Source: Subdoligranulum variabile
GTDB lineage: Bacteria; Bacillota; Clostridia; Oscillospirales; Ruminococcaceae
Assembly: GCA_004554775.1 (NCBI GenBank)
Contig: SFKI01000015.1
Location: 1 to 45,913 of the forward strand
Reading direction: 5' to 3'
DNA length: 45,913 nt
Shown here: piece after piece, positions 31,941 through 39,149 of the stretch
How the letters are laid out: each line of letters begins with the position of its first letter
How positions within the stretch are numbered: the stretch's first letter is position 1
Position numbers and translations under genes: made by a program
Notes under the pieces: generated by a model
Databases searched by the model: none
What the model saw: only the letters and a program-made list of their open reading frames with translations
Told to the model about the DNA's origin: nothing

Positions 31941-33062
31941 TTAGACCTCTTCCAGCTCACCGCGGGAGCTGGCTTTCAGGTAGGCGTAGATGAATCCGTC
32001 CAGGTCGCCGTCCATGACGGCCTGCACGTTGCCGCTTTCAAAGTTGGTGCGGTGGTCCTTAACCATCGTGTAGGGCATAAAGACGTAGCTGCGGATCTGG
32101 TGGCCCCAGGCGATCTCGTTCTGCACGCCCTTGATATCGTCGATCTTGTCCTTGTGTTGCTGCAATGCGATCTGGTACAGCTTGGCTTTCATCATTTCCA
32201 TCGCGTACTCGCGGTTTTGCAGCTGGCTGCGCTGGGTCTGGCAGCTGGTCACGATGCCGGTGGGCTTGTGGATCAGGCGGACCGCCGAAGAGGTCTTGTT
32301 GATGTGCTGGCCGCCCGCACCGGAGGAACGGTAGACCTGCATCTCGATATCGGCGGGGTTGATCTCGATGTTGATGTTGTTGTCCAGCTCGGGCATGACT
32401 TCCAGGCTGGAGAAGCTCGTCTGGCGGCGGGCCTGGGAGTCGAACGGGCTGACGCGCACCAGGCGGTGGACGCCGTGCTCGCTCTTGAGCATGCCGTAGG
32501 CGTTGGCACCCTTGACCATCATCGAAGCGGACTTGATGCCGGCTTCGTCGCCGTCCAGCACGTCCAGCACTTCCACGCTGTAGCCGTGGGCTTCGGCCCA
32601 GCGGGTGTACATGCGCATCAGCATTTCGGCCCAGTCCTGGGCCTCGGTGCCACCGGTACCGGCGTGGAAGGTCAGGATGGCGTTACTGTGGTCGTACTCG
32701 CCGTTCAGCATCGTCATCAGCTGCAATTCGTCGATGGCTTTCTCAACAGCCTCAACGGCCTCTTCGCCCTCGGCGGCCAGTGCGGGATCGTTCTCCTCCT
32801 CGATCATCTCGAGCAGGGTCTCGGCTTCTTCGTACTGGGTGGCCAGTTTGCCGAAACGCTCGAGCTTGTTCTTCACTTCGCCCATCTCGCTGATGATCTT
32901 CTGGCTGCGGGCCTGGTCATCGTAAAAGCCGGGCATGGTCATCTGGTGCTCCAACTCGGCCAGGCGTTTTTCGCTGGCTTCGATGGAAAGCGCATCGCGC
33001 AGGTCATCTACAGAGGTTTTCATTCCCCCGAGTTTTGCTTTCAGTTCGTCAATGGTGATCAT
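31941..33062 (-). CDS. prfB: Peptide chain release factor 2
   Basis: This 373-residue factor reads UGA and UAA stop codons and frees the finished protein from the ribosome. The recognition motif SPF is at 205-207 and the peptidyl-hydrolysis motif GGQ at 250-252 (SSGAGGQHINKTSSAVRLIHKPTG). Many bacterial prfB genes need a programmed +1 frameshift near codon 25; here the frame is continuous from MITIDELKAK onward, so self-regulation by frameshifting is absent. A terminator follows. It is followed by the CtpE-like pump on the same strand but in a separate unit. Confidence 0.96.
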   Translation of the reverse strand: MITIDELKAKLGGMKTSVDDLRDALSIEASEKRLAELEHQMTMPGFYDDQARSQKIISEMGEVKNKLERFGKLATQYEEAETLLEMIEEENDPALAAEGEEAVEAVEKAIDELQLMTMLNGEYDHSNAILTFHAGTGGTEAQDWAEMLMRMYTRWAEAHGYSVEVLDVLDGDEAGIKSASMMVKGANAYGMLKSEHGVHRLVRVSPFDSQARRQTSFSSLEVMPELDNNINIEINPADIEMQVYRSSGAGGQHINKTSSAVRLIHKPTGIVTSCQTQRSQLQNREYAMEMMKAKLYQIALQQHKDKIDDIKGVQNEIAWGHQIRSYVFMPYTMVKDHRTNFESGNVQAVMDGDLDGFIYAYLKASSRGELEEV

Positions 33063-33158
33063 ATCGTTACCCCTCGGTTTTGTCAGGTTGGCATAAAACT
33101 ACATAATAATAGTATAAACCAAAGAAGGAGCGTTGTAAAGAGGAAGTTGTAGAGCGTA

Positions 33159-33186
33159 AAAGCCTCCCTTTACACAAGGGGGCCAC
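33159..33186. repeat. Short hairpin resembling the family-A element end
   Basis: AAAGCCTCCCTTTACACAAGGGGGCCAC resembles the terminal hairpin of 3906-4048. It sits in the 254-base gap between prfB and the RING-type gene, which otherwise holds only promoters. Confidence 0.45.
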
Positions 33187-33257
33187 TAAAAGGCCGCAGT
33201 TAGCCCTGGCTATTAGCAATAACCGCCCCAAAACTGCTAAACTTCATAAAAAGTTCT

Positions 33258-33286
33258 TTGCATTTATCTTATTGGTGCGGTATAAT
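33258..33286 (+). promoter_or_regulatory. Promoter of the RING/zinc-ribbon membrane protein
   Basis: TTGCAT (33258-33263), 17 bases and TATAAT (33281-33286), 30 bases ahead of the start codon. Confidence 0.75.
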
Positions 33287-33316
33287 GTCTTTATGTTACT
33301 GGGAGGATAAGATTTT

Positions 33317-34363
33317 ATGGCACGTTACACTGGCAACCACTGTCCTGTTTGCGAACAGGCATTTACCGATAATGACGATATCGTCGTCTGCCCGGATTGC
33401 GGCACCCCTTACCACCGGGCCTGCTGGCAAAAGGTCGGCGTCTGCATGCACCGGTCCGAGCATGCCGCCGGGTTTGAATGGCAGCCCGAGGTCGGCGCAG
33501 GTGCGGCCGAAGCTGCCCACGCGGCGGTCTGCCCCAACTGCGGCAACCACAACACCCCCGGGGCCGTGCGCTGCAGCCATTGCGGCTGCCCGCTGCCCAA
33601 ACCGGGCGAGGAGCCCCAAAATGCGCCCGGCGCAGCCCCGCAGCCTCCGCAGAATCAGGGCCCCATCTACGCGCGCAGCCCCGGCGATGTAAACCCGAAT
33701 GCCGCGCCCCGCAATGACCGTGCCGCACCCGGCCCGCACATTGACACTTACTCCAGCGGCCCTGACGGCATCCAGCGGCGCGAGATCGGCCCCGAGGATC
33801 CCATTGAAGGCATCAAGGCCAAGGACTGGGCCGCCTTTGTGGGCCGCAGCCCGATGTACTACCTGATGCAGTTTTTTCGCATGAGCGAGACAAAGCAGAA
33901 AGTCACCCTTTCGCTCTCGGCGTTTCTGTTTGGCCCGGCCTACCTGTTCTACCGCAAAATGTGGAAGCAGGGCCTGCTGGCGGCGCTGGTCATGGTGCTG
34001 CTGAGCATCCCCGGCTTTATGGAGATCATCGTCACGTTCAACCCCAGCTTCTTCGGCGCGCTGCCGCTGGGCTGGCTGCCCGCCGCCTACACGATCGGCG
34101 AGATCGGCACCTGGGCGCTGAAGGTGATTTTGGGCATGTTTGCGGTGTCCTGGTATCACGAGAGCAGCAAGGCCCAGATCGAAGAGATCTACATGGCCTG
34201 CCCCGAGGGCGAGAACCGCACGGAGCTGCTGGTCCAGCGCGGCGGCACCAACCTGCTGGCGGCGGTGCTGTACTTTGGCATCATGTGCCTGCTGCAAGTG
34301 GCTATCCTTTATATGGCTGGCCCCAGCGCCATCCAGTATCTGATGACGATGGCGGGTATGTGA
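33317..34363 (+). CDS. Prokaryotic RING-like / zinc-ribbon membrane protein
   Basis: This 348-residue protein begins with a RING-like zinc module, CPVCEQAFTDNDDIVVCPDC (9-28) with GTPYHRACW (29-37), matching the prokaryotic RING family 1. A zinc ribbon follows (CPNC 72-75, CSHC 86-89), then a Pro/Asn-rich linker (about 92-150). The C-terminal membrane part (about 190-345) has AFLFGPAYLFYRKMWKQG, typical of DUF2628-like proteins. About four membrane segments are seen. The zinc modules should face the cytoplasm. The function is unknown; ubiquitin-ligase activity should not be assumed. AGGA lies about 12 bases ahead of the ATG. Confidence 0.75.
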   Translation: MARYTGNHCPVCEQAFTDNDDIVVCPDCGTPYHRACWQKVGVCMHRSEHAAGFEWQPEVGAGAAEAAHAAVCPNCGNHNTPGAVRCSHCGCPLPKPGEEPQNAPGAAPQPPQNQGPIYARSPGDVNPNAAPRNDRAAPGPHIDTYSSGPDGIQRREIGPEDPIEGIKAKDWAAFVGRSPMYYLMQFFRMSETKQKVTLSLSAFLFGPAYLFYRKMWKQGLLAALVMVLLSIPGFMEIIVTFNPSFFGALPLGWLPAAYTIGEIGTWALKVILGMFAVSWYHESSKAQIEEIYMACPEGENRTELLVQRGGTNLLAAVLYFGIMCLLQVAILYMAGPSAIQYLMTMAGM

Positions 34364-34433
34364 TTCTCTCGCAGGGATGTTAAAGTTGGTAACACGCCGG
34401 GAAACGCACCCGGCGATAATTTAGGAGGAGACT

Positions 34434-35363
34434 ATGAAAACAGCTCTGGTTATTATGGCGGCCGGTATCGGCTCCCGTTTCGGCGGCGGTATTAAGCAAT
34501 TGGCCGCAGTCGGCCCCAACGGCGAGATTATCATGGATTACTCGATCCATGACGCCATCGAAGCTGGCTTTGACAAGATCGTCTTTATCATCCGCCACGA
34601 TATCGAGGAAGCCTTTAAGGCGGCCATCGGCGACCGCATCGAGAAGATCTGCGCCGACCTGGGTGTCGAGATCGACTACGCGTTCCAGGCACTCGAAAAT
34701 GTGCCCGAGGGCTACAGCGTGCCCGAGGGCCGCTCCAAGCCCTGGGGCACCGGCCAGGCCGTGCTGGCCTGCAAGGGCATCATCAAGGAGCCGTTTGCCG
34801 TCATCAACGCCGATGACTACTACGGCAAGGAAGCTTTTGTGCAGCTGCACAGCTTCTTGCAGGGCTACACCCCCGCCGAGCCTGGCAAGCTGAGCATGGC
34901 CGGTTTCGTGCTGAAGAACACGCTGAGCGATAACGGTGCTGTCACCCGCGGCATCTGCCAGATGAACGACCAGCATTACCTGACCGGTGTGCTGGAGACC
35001 AGCGGCATTGAGAAAACTGCCGAAGGCGCAGCTGCCGGTGGCAAGAGCATCGACGTTGAGAGTCTTGTCTCGATGAATATGTGGGGCCTGACGCCTGAGT
35101 TCGTTGACCTGCTGGACGCCGGTTTTGTCGAGTTCTTCGAGAAAGCTGCCCCCGCCAACCCGCTGAAAGCCGAGTATCTACTGCCTATCTACATCGACGA
35201 GCTGCTGCATGCCGATAAGGTCAGCGTTAAGGTCCTGCCTACCCACGATAAGTGGTTTGGCGTTACCTATGCCGAGGACAAGCAGATCGTCATTGACAGC
35301 TTCGCCAAGCTCGTCGCCGACGGTGTGTACAAAAAAGACCTGTTCAGCGACTTGAAAAAGTAA
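34434..35363 (+). CDS. Sugar-phosphate nucleotidyltransferase family protein
   Basis: This 309-residue cytoplasmic protein has the nucleotide-binding start MAAGIGSRFGGGIKQL (8-23), related to GxGxRxxxxTxxxPK pyrophosphorylases, and INADDYYG for metal binding. It should make an NDP-sugar from an NTP and a sugar-1-phosphate; the exact sugar is unknown. The gap upstream (34364-34433) holds a hairpin CGCCGGG / CCCGGCG (34395-34415) with no T-tract, and a strong AGGAGGAG ribosome site. It may be read with the RING-type gene. Its neighbourhood to galT suggests a role in hexose-1-phosphate metabolism, as inference. Confidence 0.85.
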   Translation: MKTALVIMAAGIGSRFGGGIKQLAAVGPNGEIIMDYSIHDAIEAGFDKIVFIIRHDIEEAFKAAIGDRIEKICADLGVEIDYAFQALENVPEGYSVPEGRSKPWGTGQAVLACKGIIKEPFAVINADDYYGKEAFVQLHSFLQGYTPAEPGKLSMAGFVLKNTLSDNGAVTRGICQMNDQHYLTGVLETSGIEKTAEGAAAGGKSIDVESLVSMNMWGLTPEFVDLLDAGFVEFFEKAAPANPLKAEYLLPIYIDELLHADKVSVKVLPTHDKWFGVTYAEDKQIVIDSFAKLVADGVYKKDLFSDLKK

Positions 35364-35383
35364 GCTGCAAATCATACCCCACC

Positions 35384-35415
35384 CAGCCGCCCGGCTACCC
35401 CGGGCGGCTGTTTTT
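35384..35415 (+). terminator. Rho-independent terminator of the nucleotidyltransferase gene
   Basis: CAGCCGCCCGG-CTACC-CCGGGCGGCTG followed by TTTTT. The next promoter starts 2 bases later. Confidence 0.9.
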
Positions 35416-35416
35416 A

Positions 35417-35445
35417 TTGACGAGACGCGGAAAACCGCGTATACT
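35417..35445 (+). promoter_or_regulatory. Promoter of the PNPOx-like gene
   Basis: TTGACG (35417-35422), 17 bases and TATACT (35440-35445). The spacer contains the inverted pair ACGCGG / CCGCGT (35425-35440), a possible operator. Confidence 0.75.
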
Positions 35446-35485
35446 GGGAAATGGACAAATCGAAATTTGAAGGAAGTAAAAAACT

Positions 35486-35956
35486 ATGCGAAGGAAAGAT
35501 AGAGAGATTACCGATATTGATAAAATCGAGGCAATGATTGCGTCAGCAAGATATATGCATTTAGGAATGTTTGACGGTGAATTCCCTTATATTGTACCAT
35601 TGCATTATGGCTACCAAATGGAAAAGGGAAAGCTGACATTTTATGTGCATTGTGCGAAAGAAGGACACAAGCTGGAGTGCCTCAAAGAAAACAGGAATGT
35701 ATTTGTAGAAATTGATAGAGGTGAATCTCTTATTACAGCGGATATACCTTGCGAATATGGAGCAGAGTATGAGAGCGTTATGTGTCGAGGTAAAGCAATG
35801 ATCATTGAGGACATAAAAGAAAAATGTAAAGCGCTTGCTGTTCTTATGAAAGTACAGACTGGCGAAGAACATGAGATCGACGATAAGATGGCAAGTGCAG
35901 TAAATGTGGTTAAGATTGACGTTGAATCCTATACTGCCAAAGCTTGTATCAGATAA
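35486..35956 (+). CDS. Pyridoxamine 5'-phosphate oxidase-like flavin-binding protein (NimA-type)
   Basis: This 156-residue cytoplasmic protein has a split-barrel flavin-binding fold: YMHLGMFDGEFPYIVPLHYGY, LTFYVHCAKEGHKLECLKENRNVFVEID, and the later SVMCRGKAMII strand. Relatives include NimA nitroimidazole reductases and many uncharacterised oxidoreductases. The gene is clearly richer in A+T, and in AAA/GAA/ATA codons, than all its neighbours, which points to recent acquisition. AAGGAAG lies 9 bases ahead of the ATG. It is a single-gene unit with its own promoter. Confidence 0.85.
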   Translation: MRRKDREITDIDKIEAMIASARYMHLGMFDGEFPYIVPLHYGYQMEKGKLTFYVHCAKEGHKLECLKENRNVFVEIDRGESLITADIPCEYGAEYESVMCRGKAMIIEDIKEKCKALAVLMKVQTGEEHEIDDKMASAVNVVKIDVESYTAKACIR

Positions 35957-35983
35957 TAGACAACTTCCAGTTTGTAGAGCAAT

Positions 35984-36007
35984 AAGGCTCCCCTCAAGGG
36001 GAACCTT
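35984..36007. repeat. Short hairpin resembling the family-A element end
   Basis: AAGGCTCCCCTCAAGGGGAACCTT folds as a hairpin, 27 bases after the PNPOx-like gene. It may act as a weak transcription stop. Confidence 0.5.
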
Positions 36008-36060
36008 TACTCTACAACTATATCTTATAGCAAAGCCCGGCATTGCAGGTTTTCTCCCGC

Positions 36061-36124
36061 AGCGCTGGGTTTTCCCGTTGTGCCAGACTCGTACATAAAA
36101 ACAAATTATTGACAACCCAGCGCT
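36061..36124 (+). promoter_or_regulatory. 11-bp inverted repeat overlapping the galT -35 region
   Basis: AGCGCTGGGTT (36061-36071) and AACCCAGCGCT (36114-36124) are perfect inverted copies separated by 42 bases. The right arm starts in the last base of the -35 hexamer. A looping operator or a site pair for a dimeric regulator is possible. Confidence 0.5.
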
Positions 36125-36137
36125 AAAATGCGACAAT
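36109..36137 (+). promoter_or_regulatory. Promoter of galT
   Basis: TTGACA (36109-36114), 17 bases and GACAAT (36132-36137). Confidence 0.65.
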
Positions 36138-36282
36138 AGAGACAGAAATTTGCGCGGTGCAAATCGCAGTTTGGTCAAAAACTGCAAAACCTTGGCACAC
36201 AGCGCCATGGAAAACGAGAGGAAAAAGCGGTATGGTAAATACAACGGAATACAAAACACACCGCTACAGGAGGGCTTGTATC

Positions 36283-37869
36283 ATGGCAAAGAACGATTTT
36301 GACTGCACCACCCTGACGCCGGAGCAGCGCGACGCGCGCCTTGCACTGGATGTGGAGCGCCTGCTGCGCTTCGGGCGTAAGCATAAGCTGATCAAAGAGC
36401 TGGACGAGCTGGTCGCCCGCAATACGCTGCTGGATCTGCTGCAGCTGGCCGCCCCCAGCGAGACCAAACCGCCGAAAGAGAATCCCGCTACCCCAGCCGC
36501 CCTGCTGGATGAGATGGTCGAGCTGGCTGCCTGCAAGGGCCTGTTTGACGGCGCTGTGCCGCAGTACCGCATCAATTTTGAGACCCGCCTGATGGGTGCC
36601 CTGATGCCCCGCGAGAGCGAAGTCTGCAAAAAGTTCCACAAGCTGTACGTCAAAAAGGGCGCCAAGGCTGCCACCGACTGGTTCTATGATTTCTGTGTGG
36701 TAACGAACTATATCCGCACTGCGCAGATTGCCAAGAACATCCAGTGGAGCACTGCCACCCCCTACGGCGAACTGGAAATCACCATCAACCTGACCAAGCC
36801 CGAGAAGGACCCCAAGACCATCGCGCTCGAGCGGCTGCAGCCCAAAAGCGGCTACCCCGCCTGCATGCTCTGCAAGGAGAATATCGGCTACGCCGGGCGC
36901 ATCAATTTCCCGGCCCGCCAGACCCACCGCATTGTGCCCATCGAGCTGGCAGGGGAGCAGTTCTACCTGCAATACAGCCCGTATGCTTACTTCCATGAGC
37001 ATTGCATCATGCTGCACGAGCAGCACAAGCCCATGGAGATGAATAAGCAGACCCTGGCTGAAATTTTTGATTTCGTCGGCCAGTTCCCGCACTACACCTG
37101 CGGCTCCAACGCCGATTTGCCCATTGTCGGCGGCAGTATTTTGAGCCACAGCCACTTCCAAGGCGGCCGCTATGTGTTCCCGATGCAGAAAGCCGACGTC
37201 GCCGTGCCGATGCGCGACATGCGCTATCCCGGCGTCAAGGCGGGCATCCTGAACTGGCCTGTCTCCGCCGTGCGCCTGGTAGGCCGCAGCAGCCAGCAGA
37301 TGCAGATCGTGGCCAACAACATCCTGACCGCCTGGCGCGCGTACAGCGACGAGAGCGTAGGCATCCTGGCCCACACCGGCGATACCCCGCACAATACCGT
37401 GACGCCCATTCTGCATTACGACGAAAAGGACGGCTACATCCTGGATCTGGCCCTGCGCAACAACCGCACCAGCGAGGAGTACCCTGACGGCATCTTCCAC
37501 CCGCACAAGGAATACCACAATATTAAAAAGGAAAACATCGGCCTGATCGAAGTCATGGGCCTGGCAATTCTGCCCGCCCGCCTGAAAGAGCAGGGGGCCC
37601 AGATCGCCGAGATCCTGAGCGGCCAGCAGCCCAATACCAGCCGCAGGGAAGGCTCCAACCTGGCCGTACACGCCGATTGGATCGACACGCTGATCGCCAA
37701 ATACGGCACAGCCCTGCGCCCCGAAGAGGCCAACGAGGTCGTGAAAAAGGAGATCGGCATCGTGTTCAGCCACGTACTGGAAAATGCCGGTGTCTTTAAA
37801 CAGGATGCCGCCGGCCAGCAGGCGTTCATCCGCTTTATGAACAGCGTGGGCTTTAAAGCTGCCGACTAA
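36283..37869 (+). CDS. galT: Galactose-1-phosphate uridylyltransferase (Firmicutes type)
   Basis: This 528-residue cytoplasmic enzyme swaps UMP between UDP-glucose and galactose-1-phosphate in the Leloir pathway. SHSHFQGGRYVFPMQKA contains the active-site histidines in the arrangement used by the long Firmicutes GalT class, and EHCIMLHEQHKPMEMNK and GGSILSHSHFQGG are also class signatures. The length of about 500 residues fits that class. The start at 36283 is chosen for AGGAGGG 8 bases upstream. galK and galE are not in the window. The adjacent nucleotidyltransferase may provide UDP-sugar. An inverted repeat at the promoter suggests sugar-dependent control. Confidence 0.94.
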   Translation: MAKNDFDCTTLTPEQRDARLALDVERLLRFGRKHKLIKELDELVARNTLLDLLQLAAPSETKPPKENPATPAALLDEMVELAACKGLFDGAVPQYRINFETRLMGALMPRESEVCKKFHKLYVKKGAKAATDWFYDFCVVTNYIRTAQIAKNIQWSTATPYGELEITINLTKPEKDPKTIALERLQPKSGYPACMLCKENIGYAGRINFPARQTHRIVPIELAGEQFYLQYSPYAYFHEHCIMLHEQHKPMEMNKQTLAEIFDFVGQFPHYTCGSNADLPIVGGSILSHSHFQGGRYVFPMQKADVAVPMRDMRYPGVKAGILNWPVSAVRLVGRSSQQMQIVANNILTAWRAYSDESVGILAHTGDTPHNTVTPILHYDEKDGYILDLALRNNRTSEEYPDGIFHPHKEYHNIKKENIGLIEVMGLAILPARLKEQGAQIAEILSGQQPNTSRREGSNLAVHADWIDTLIAKYGTALRPEEANEVVKKEIGIVFSHVLENAGVFKQDAAGQQAFIRFMNSVGFKAAD

Positions 37870-37895
37870 AAATTTTATAGAATTTTTTAGAAAAA

Positions 37896-37930
37896 ACAGG
37901 CCCCCGGGGTTGACAACCCCAGGGGCCTGT
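37896..37930. terminator. Long hairpin after galT, carrying the tRNA promoter -35 box in its loop
   Basis: A 16-bp stem with one mismatch (ACAGGCCCC..GGGGTT / AACCCC..GGGGCCTGT) has loop GAC. Its T-tract is on the minus strand (37896-37891), so it reads as an intrinsic terminator for leftward transcription; for galT it is only a stem. TTGACA (37910-37915) spans the loop. Confidence 0.6.
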
Positions 37931-37938
37931 GGTATTAT
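37910..37938 (+). promoter_or_regulatory. Promoter of the serine tRNA pair
   Basis: TTGACA (37910-37915), 17 bases and TATTAT (37933-37938), with start expected near 37945, 22 bases ahead of the first tRNA. Confidence 0.7.
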
Positions 37939-37966
37939 AATACTCGCATCTGGCGGCAGCCACTAT

Positions 37967-38057
37967 GGAGAGGTGTCCGAGTGGTTTATGGAACTGGTCT
38001 TGAAAACCAGCGATTCGCGCGAGCGGACCATGGGTTCGAATCCCATCCTCTCCGCCA
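37967..38057 (+). tRNA. tRNA-Ser (anticodon UGA)
   Basis: The acceptor GGAGAGG pairs with CCTCTCC, followed by G and encoded CCA. The anticodon loop CTTGAAA holds TGA, which reads UCA and related serine codons. A long variable arm, as expected for a serine tRNA, and the T-loop GGTTCGAATCC are present. Length with CCA is 91. Confidence 0.95.
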
Positions 38058-38098
38058 TTTTGTATAATAAGTGAATATTTAATATCACTTTGACTTGT

Positions 38099-38189
38099 GG
38101 AGTAATACTCAAGAGGTCGAAGAGGCGCCCCTGCTAAGGGCGTAGGGTGGGAAACCGCCGCGAGAGTTCAAATCTCTCTTACTCCGCCA
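38099..38189 (+). tRNA. tRNA-Ser (anticodon GCU)
   Basis: The acceptor GGAGTAA pairs with TTACTCC, then G and encoded CCA. The loop CTGCTAA holds GCT, which reads AGC and AGU. The variable arm is long (TAGGGTGGGAAACCGCCGC) and the T-loop is AGTTCAAATCT. It lies 41 bases after the first serine tRNA, probably on the same transcript. Confidence 0.95.
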
Positions 38190-38190
38190 A

Positions 38191-38231
38191 CAAAAGCCAT
38201 GGTAAATCGTAGGATTTTACCATGGCTTTTG
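38191..38231. terminator. Bidirectional terminator between the serine tRNAs and ung
   Basis: CAAAAGCCATGGTAAA (38191-38206) pairs perfectly with TTTACCATGGCTTTTG (38216-38231). T-tracts on both strands serve the tRNA transcript and the convergent ung gene. Confidence 0.85.
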
Positions 38232-38303
38232 GTTTTGTTTATGCAAAATATGCAAAAATAAATTTCGCGGGCCGCCGGTTTTTGGGGGATGGCGGGGGCG
38301 GTT

Positions 38304-39002
38304 TTATGCCAGCCAGTCAATGCCTGCTTCGCCGTGCGTCTGCAAAAAGGTGTTGATCTTGCCAAACGGTGCCGAGCCAAAGAACCCGCGGTAGGCCGAA
38401 AGCGGGCTCGGGTGGGCAGATTCCAGCACCAGCACCGGGCGGCGGTCCTGCACGGCAGCAAACACCGGAGCGTACTTTTGCGCGGGCTTACCCCAAAGCA
38501 CAGCGGCCAGCGGGGCCGTGCTTTGCTGCACGGCGTATTCCAGCGCGGCCTTGGTAAAGGTTTCCCAGCCCTGCTTGGCGTGGGCAAAGGCGCGGCCCTG
38601 CTCGACCGTCAGCACGGTGTTCAGCAGCAGCACGCCCTGTTGTGCCCAAGGGGTCAGGTCATTGTGGGGGCGCTGGGTACCGGTCTCGCTTTCCAGTTCC
38701 TTAAAAATATTGCGCAGGCTGGGCGGCGCCTTGCAGGCGTCTGGCACCGAGAACGACAAGCCCATGGCCTGCCCCGGCTCATGGTAAGGATCCTGCCCCA
38801 GAATCACGGCGCGGATATCCGCCGCCGGGCAGGCGGCAAAGGCGGCAAAAATATTTTCGGCAGCCGGGTACACGGTGGTATGGGCGGCGGCATCGGTCAC
38901 AAAAGCGTCCAGCGCGGCAAAGTAGGGCTTGGCGGTCTCGGCCGCCAAAAACGGGGCCCAGTCGCTGCCTTGCAGCCGTGTGGCCTGTTCAGTCAGAAGC
39001 AT
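38304..39002 (-). CDS. ung: Uracil-DNA glycosylase
   Basis: This 232-residue enzyme removes uracil from DNA at the start of base-excision repair. The water-activating motif GQDPYH (69-74, Asp71) with EPGQAMGLSFSVP, the mid motif LLLNTVLTVE, and HPSPLSAYRGFFGS near the C-terminus (catalytic His) are complete. The length is typical of family 1. The start at 39002 has AAGGAGT about 7 bases upstream, and family members start MxLTEQ or similar; the longer frame lacks a ribosome site. It is transcribed leftward from a promoter that shares its -35 box with the divergent lipoprotein gene. Confidence 0.95.
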   Translation of the reverse strand: MLLTEQATRLQGSDWAPFLAAETAKPYFAALDAFVTDAAAHTTVYPAAENIFAAFAACPAADIRAVILGQDPYHEPGQAMGLSFSVPDACKAPPSLRNIFKELESETGTQRPHNDLTPWAQQGVLLLNTVLTVEQGRAFAHAKQGWETFTKAALEYAVQQSTAPLAAVLWGKPAQKYAPVFAAVQDRRPVLVLESAHPSPLSAYRGFFGSAPFGKINTFLQTHGEAGIDWLA

Positions 39003-39043
39003 GGCGTACTCCTTATCATAAAGTGTGAAACTCTCGTGAAGCC

Positions 39044-39073
39044 AGTATACCACACCTGCCCCGGGGCTTGCAA
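39044..39073 (-). promoter_or_regulatory. Promoter of ung
   Basis: On the minus strand TTGCAA (39073-39068), 18 bases and TATACT (39049-39044). TTGCAA is its own reverse complement and is used by the plus-strand promoter too. Confidence 0.55.
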
Positions 39074-39120
39074 TACGCGGCTAAACGCGGTATAATATCA
39101 TTTCAGGGTATTATACCCTG
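39068..39120 (+). promoter_or_regulatory. Promoter of the lipoprotein gene with a palindrome at the start site
   Basis: TTGCAA (39068-39073), 17 bases and TATAAT (39091-39096). CAGGGTAT-T-ATACCCTG (39104-39120) is a perfect palindrome at the expected +1 to +17, so it could be an operator or a 5' hairpin protecting the message. Confidence 0.65.
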
Positions 39121-39149
39121 CCTAAGATTAGTATAAGGGGAGAACCACC

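Larger units (their letters stand above)
35957..36282. other. Intergenic region ahead of galT
   Basis: It holds a short family-A-like hairpin (35984-36007), a long-spaced inverted repeat (36061-36124), the galT promoter and a leader of about 140 bases. An ATG at 36232, with GAGAGG upstream, is in frame with galT and could add 17 residues. I see no separate gene. Confidence 0.5.

Noticed and set aside
35417..35956. Integrative element around the A+T-rich flavin-binding gene
   Set aside because: No integrase, flanking direct repeats or tRNA junction is present; only the single gene differs in composition.
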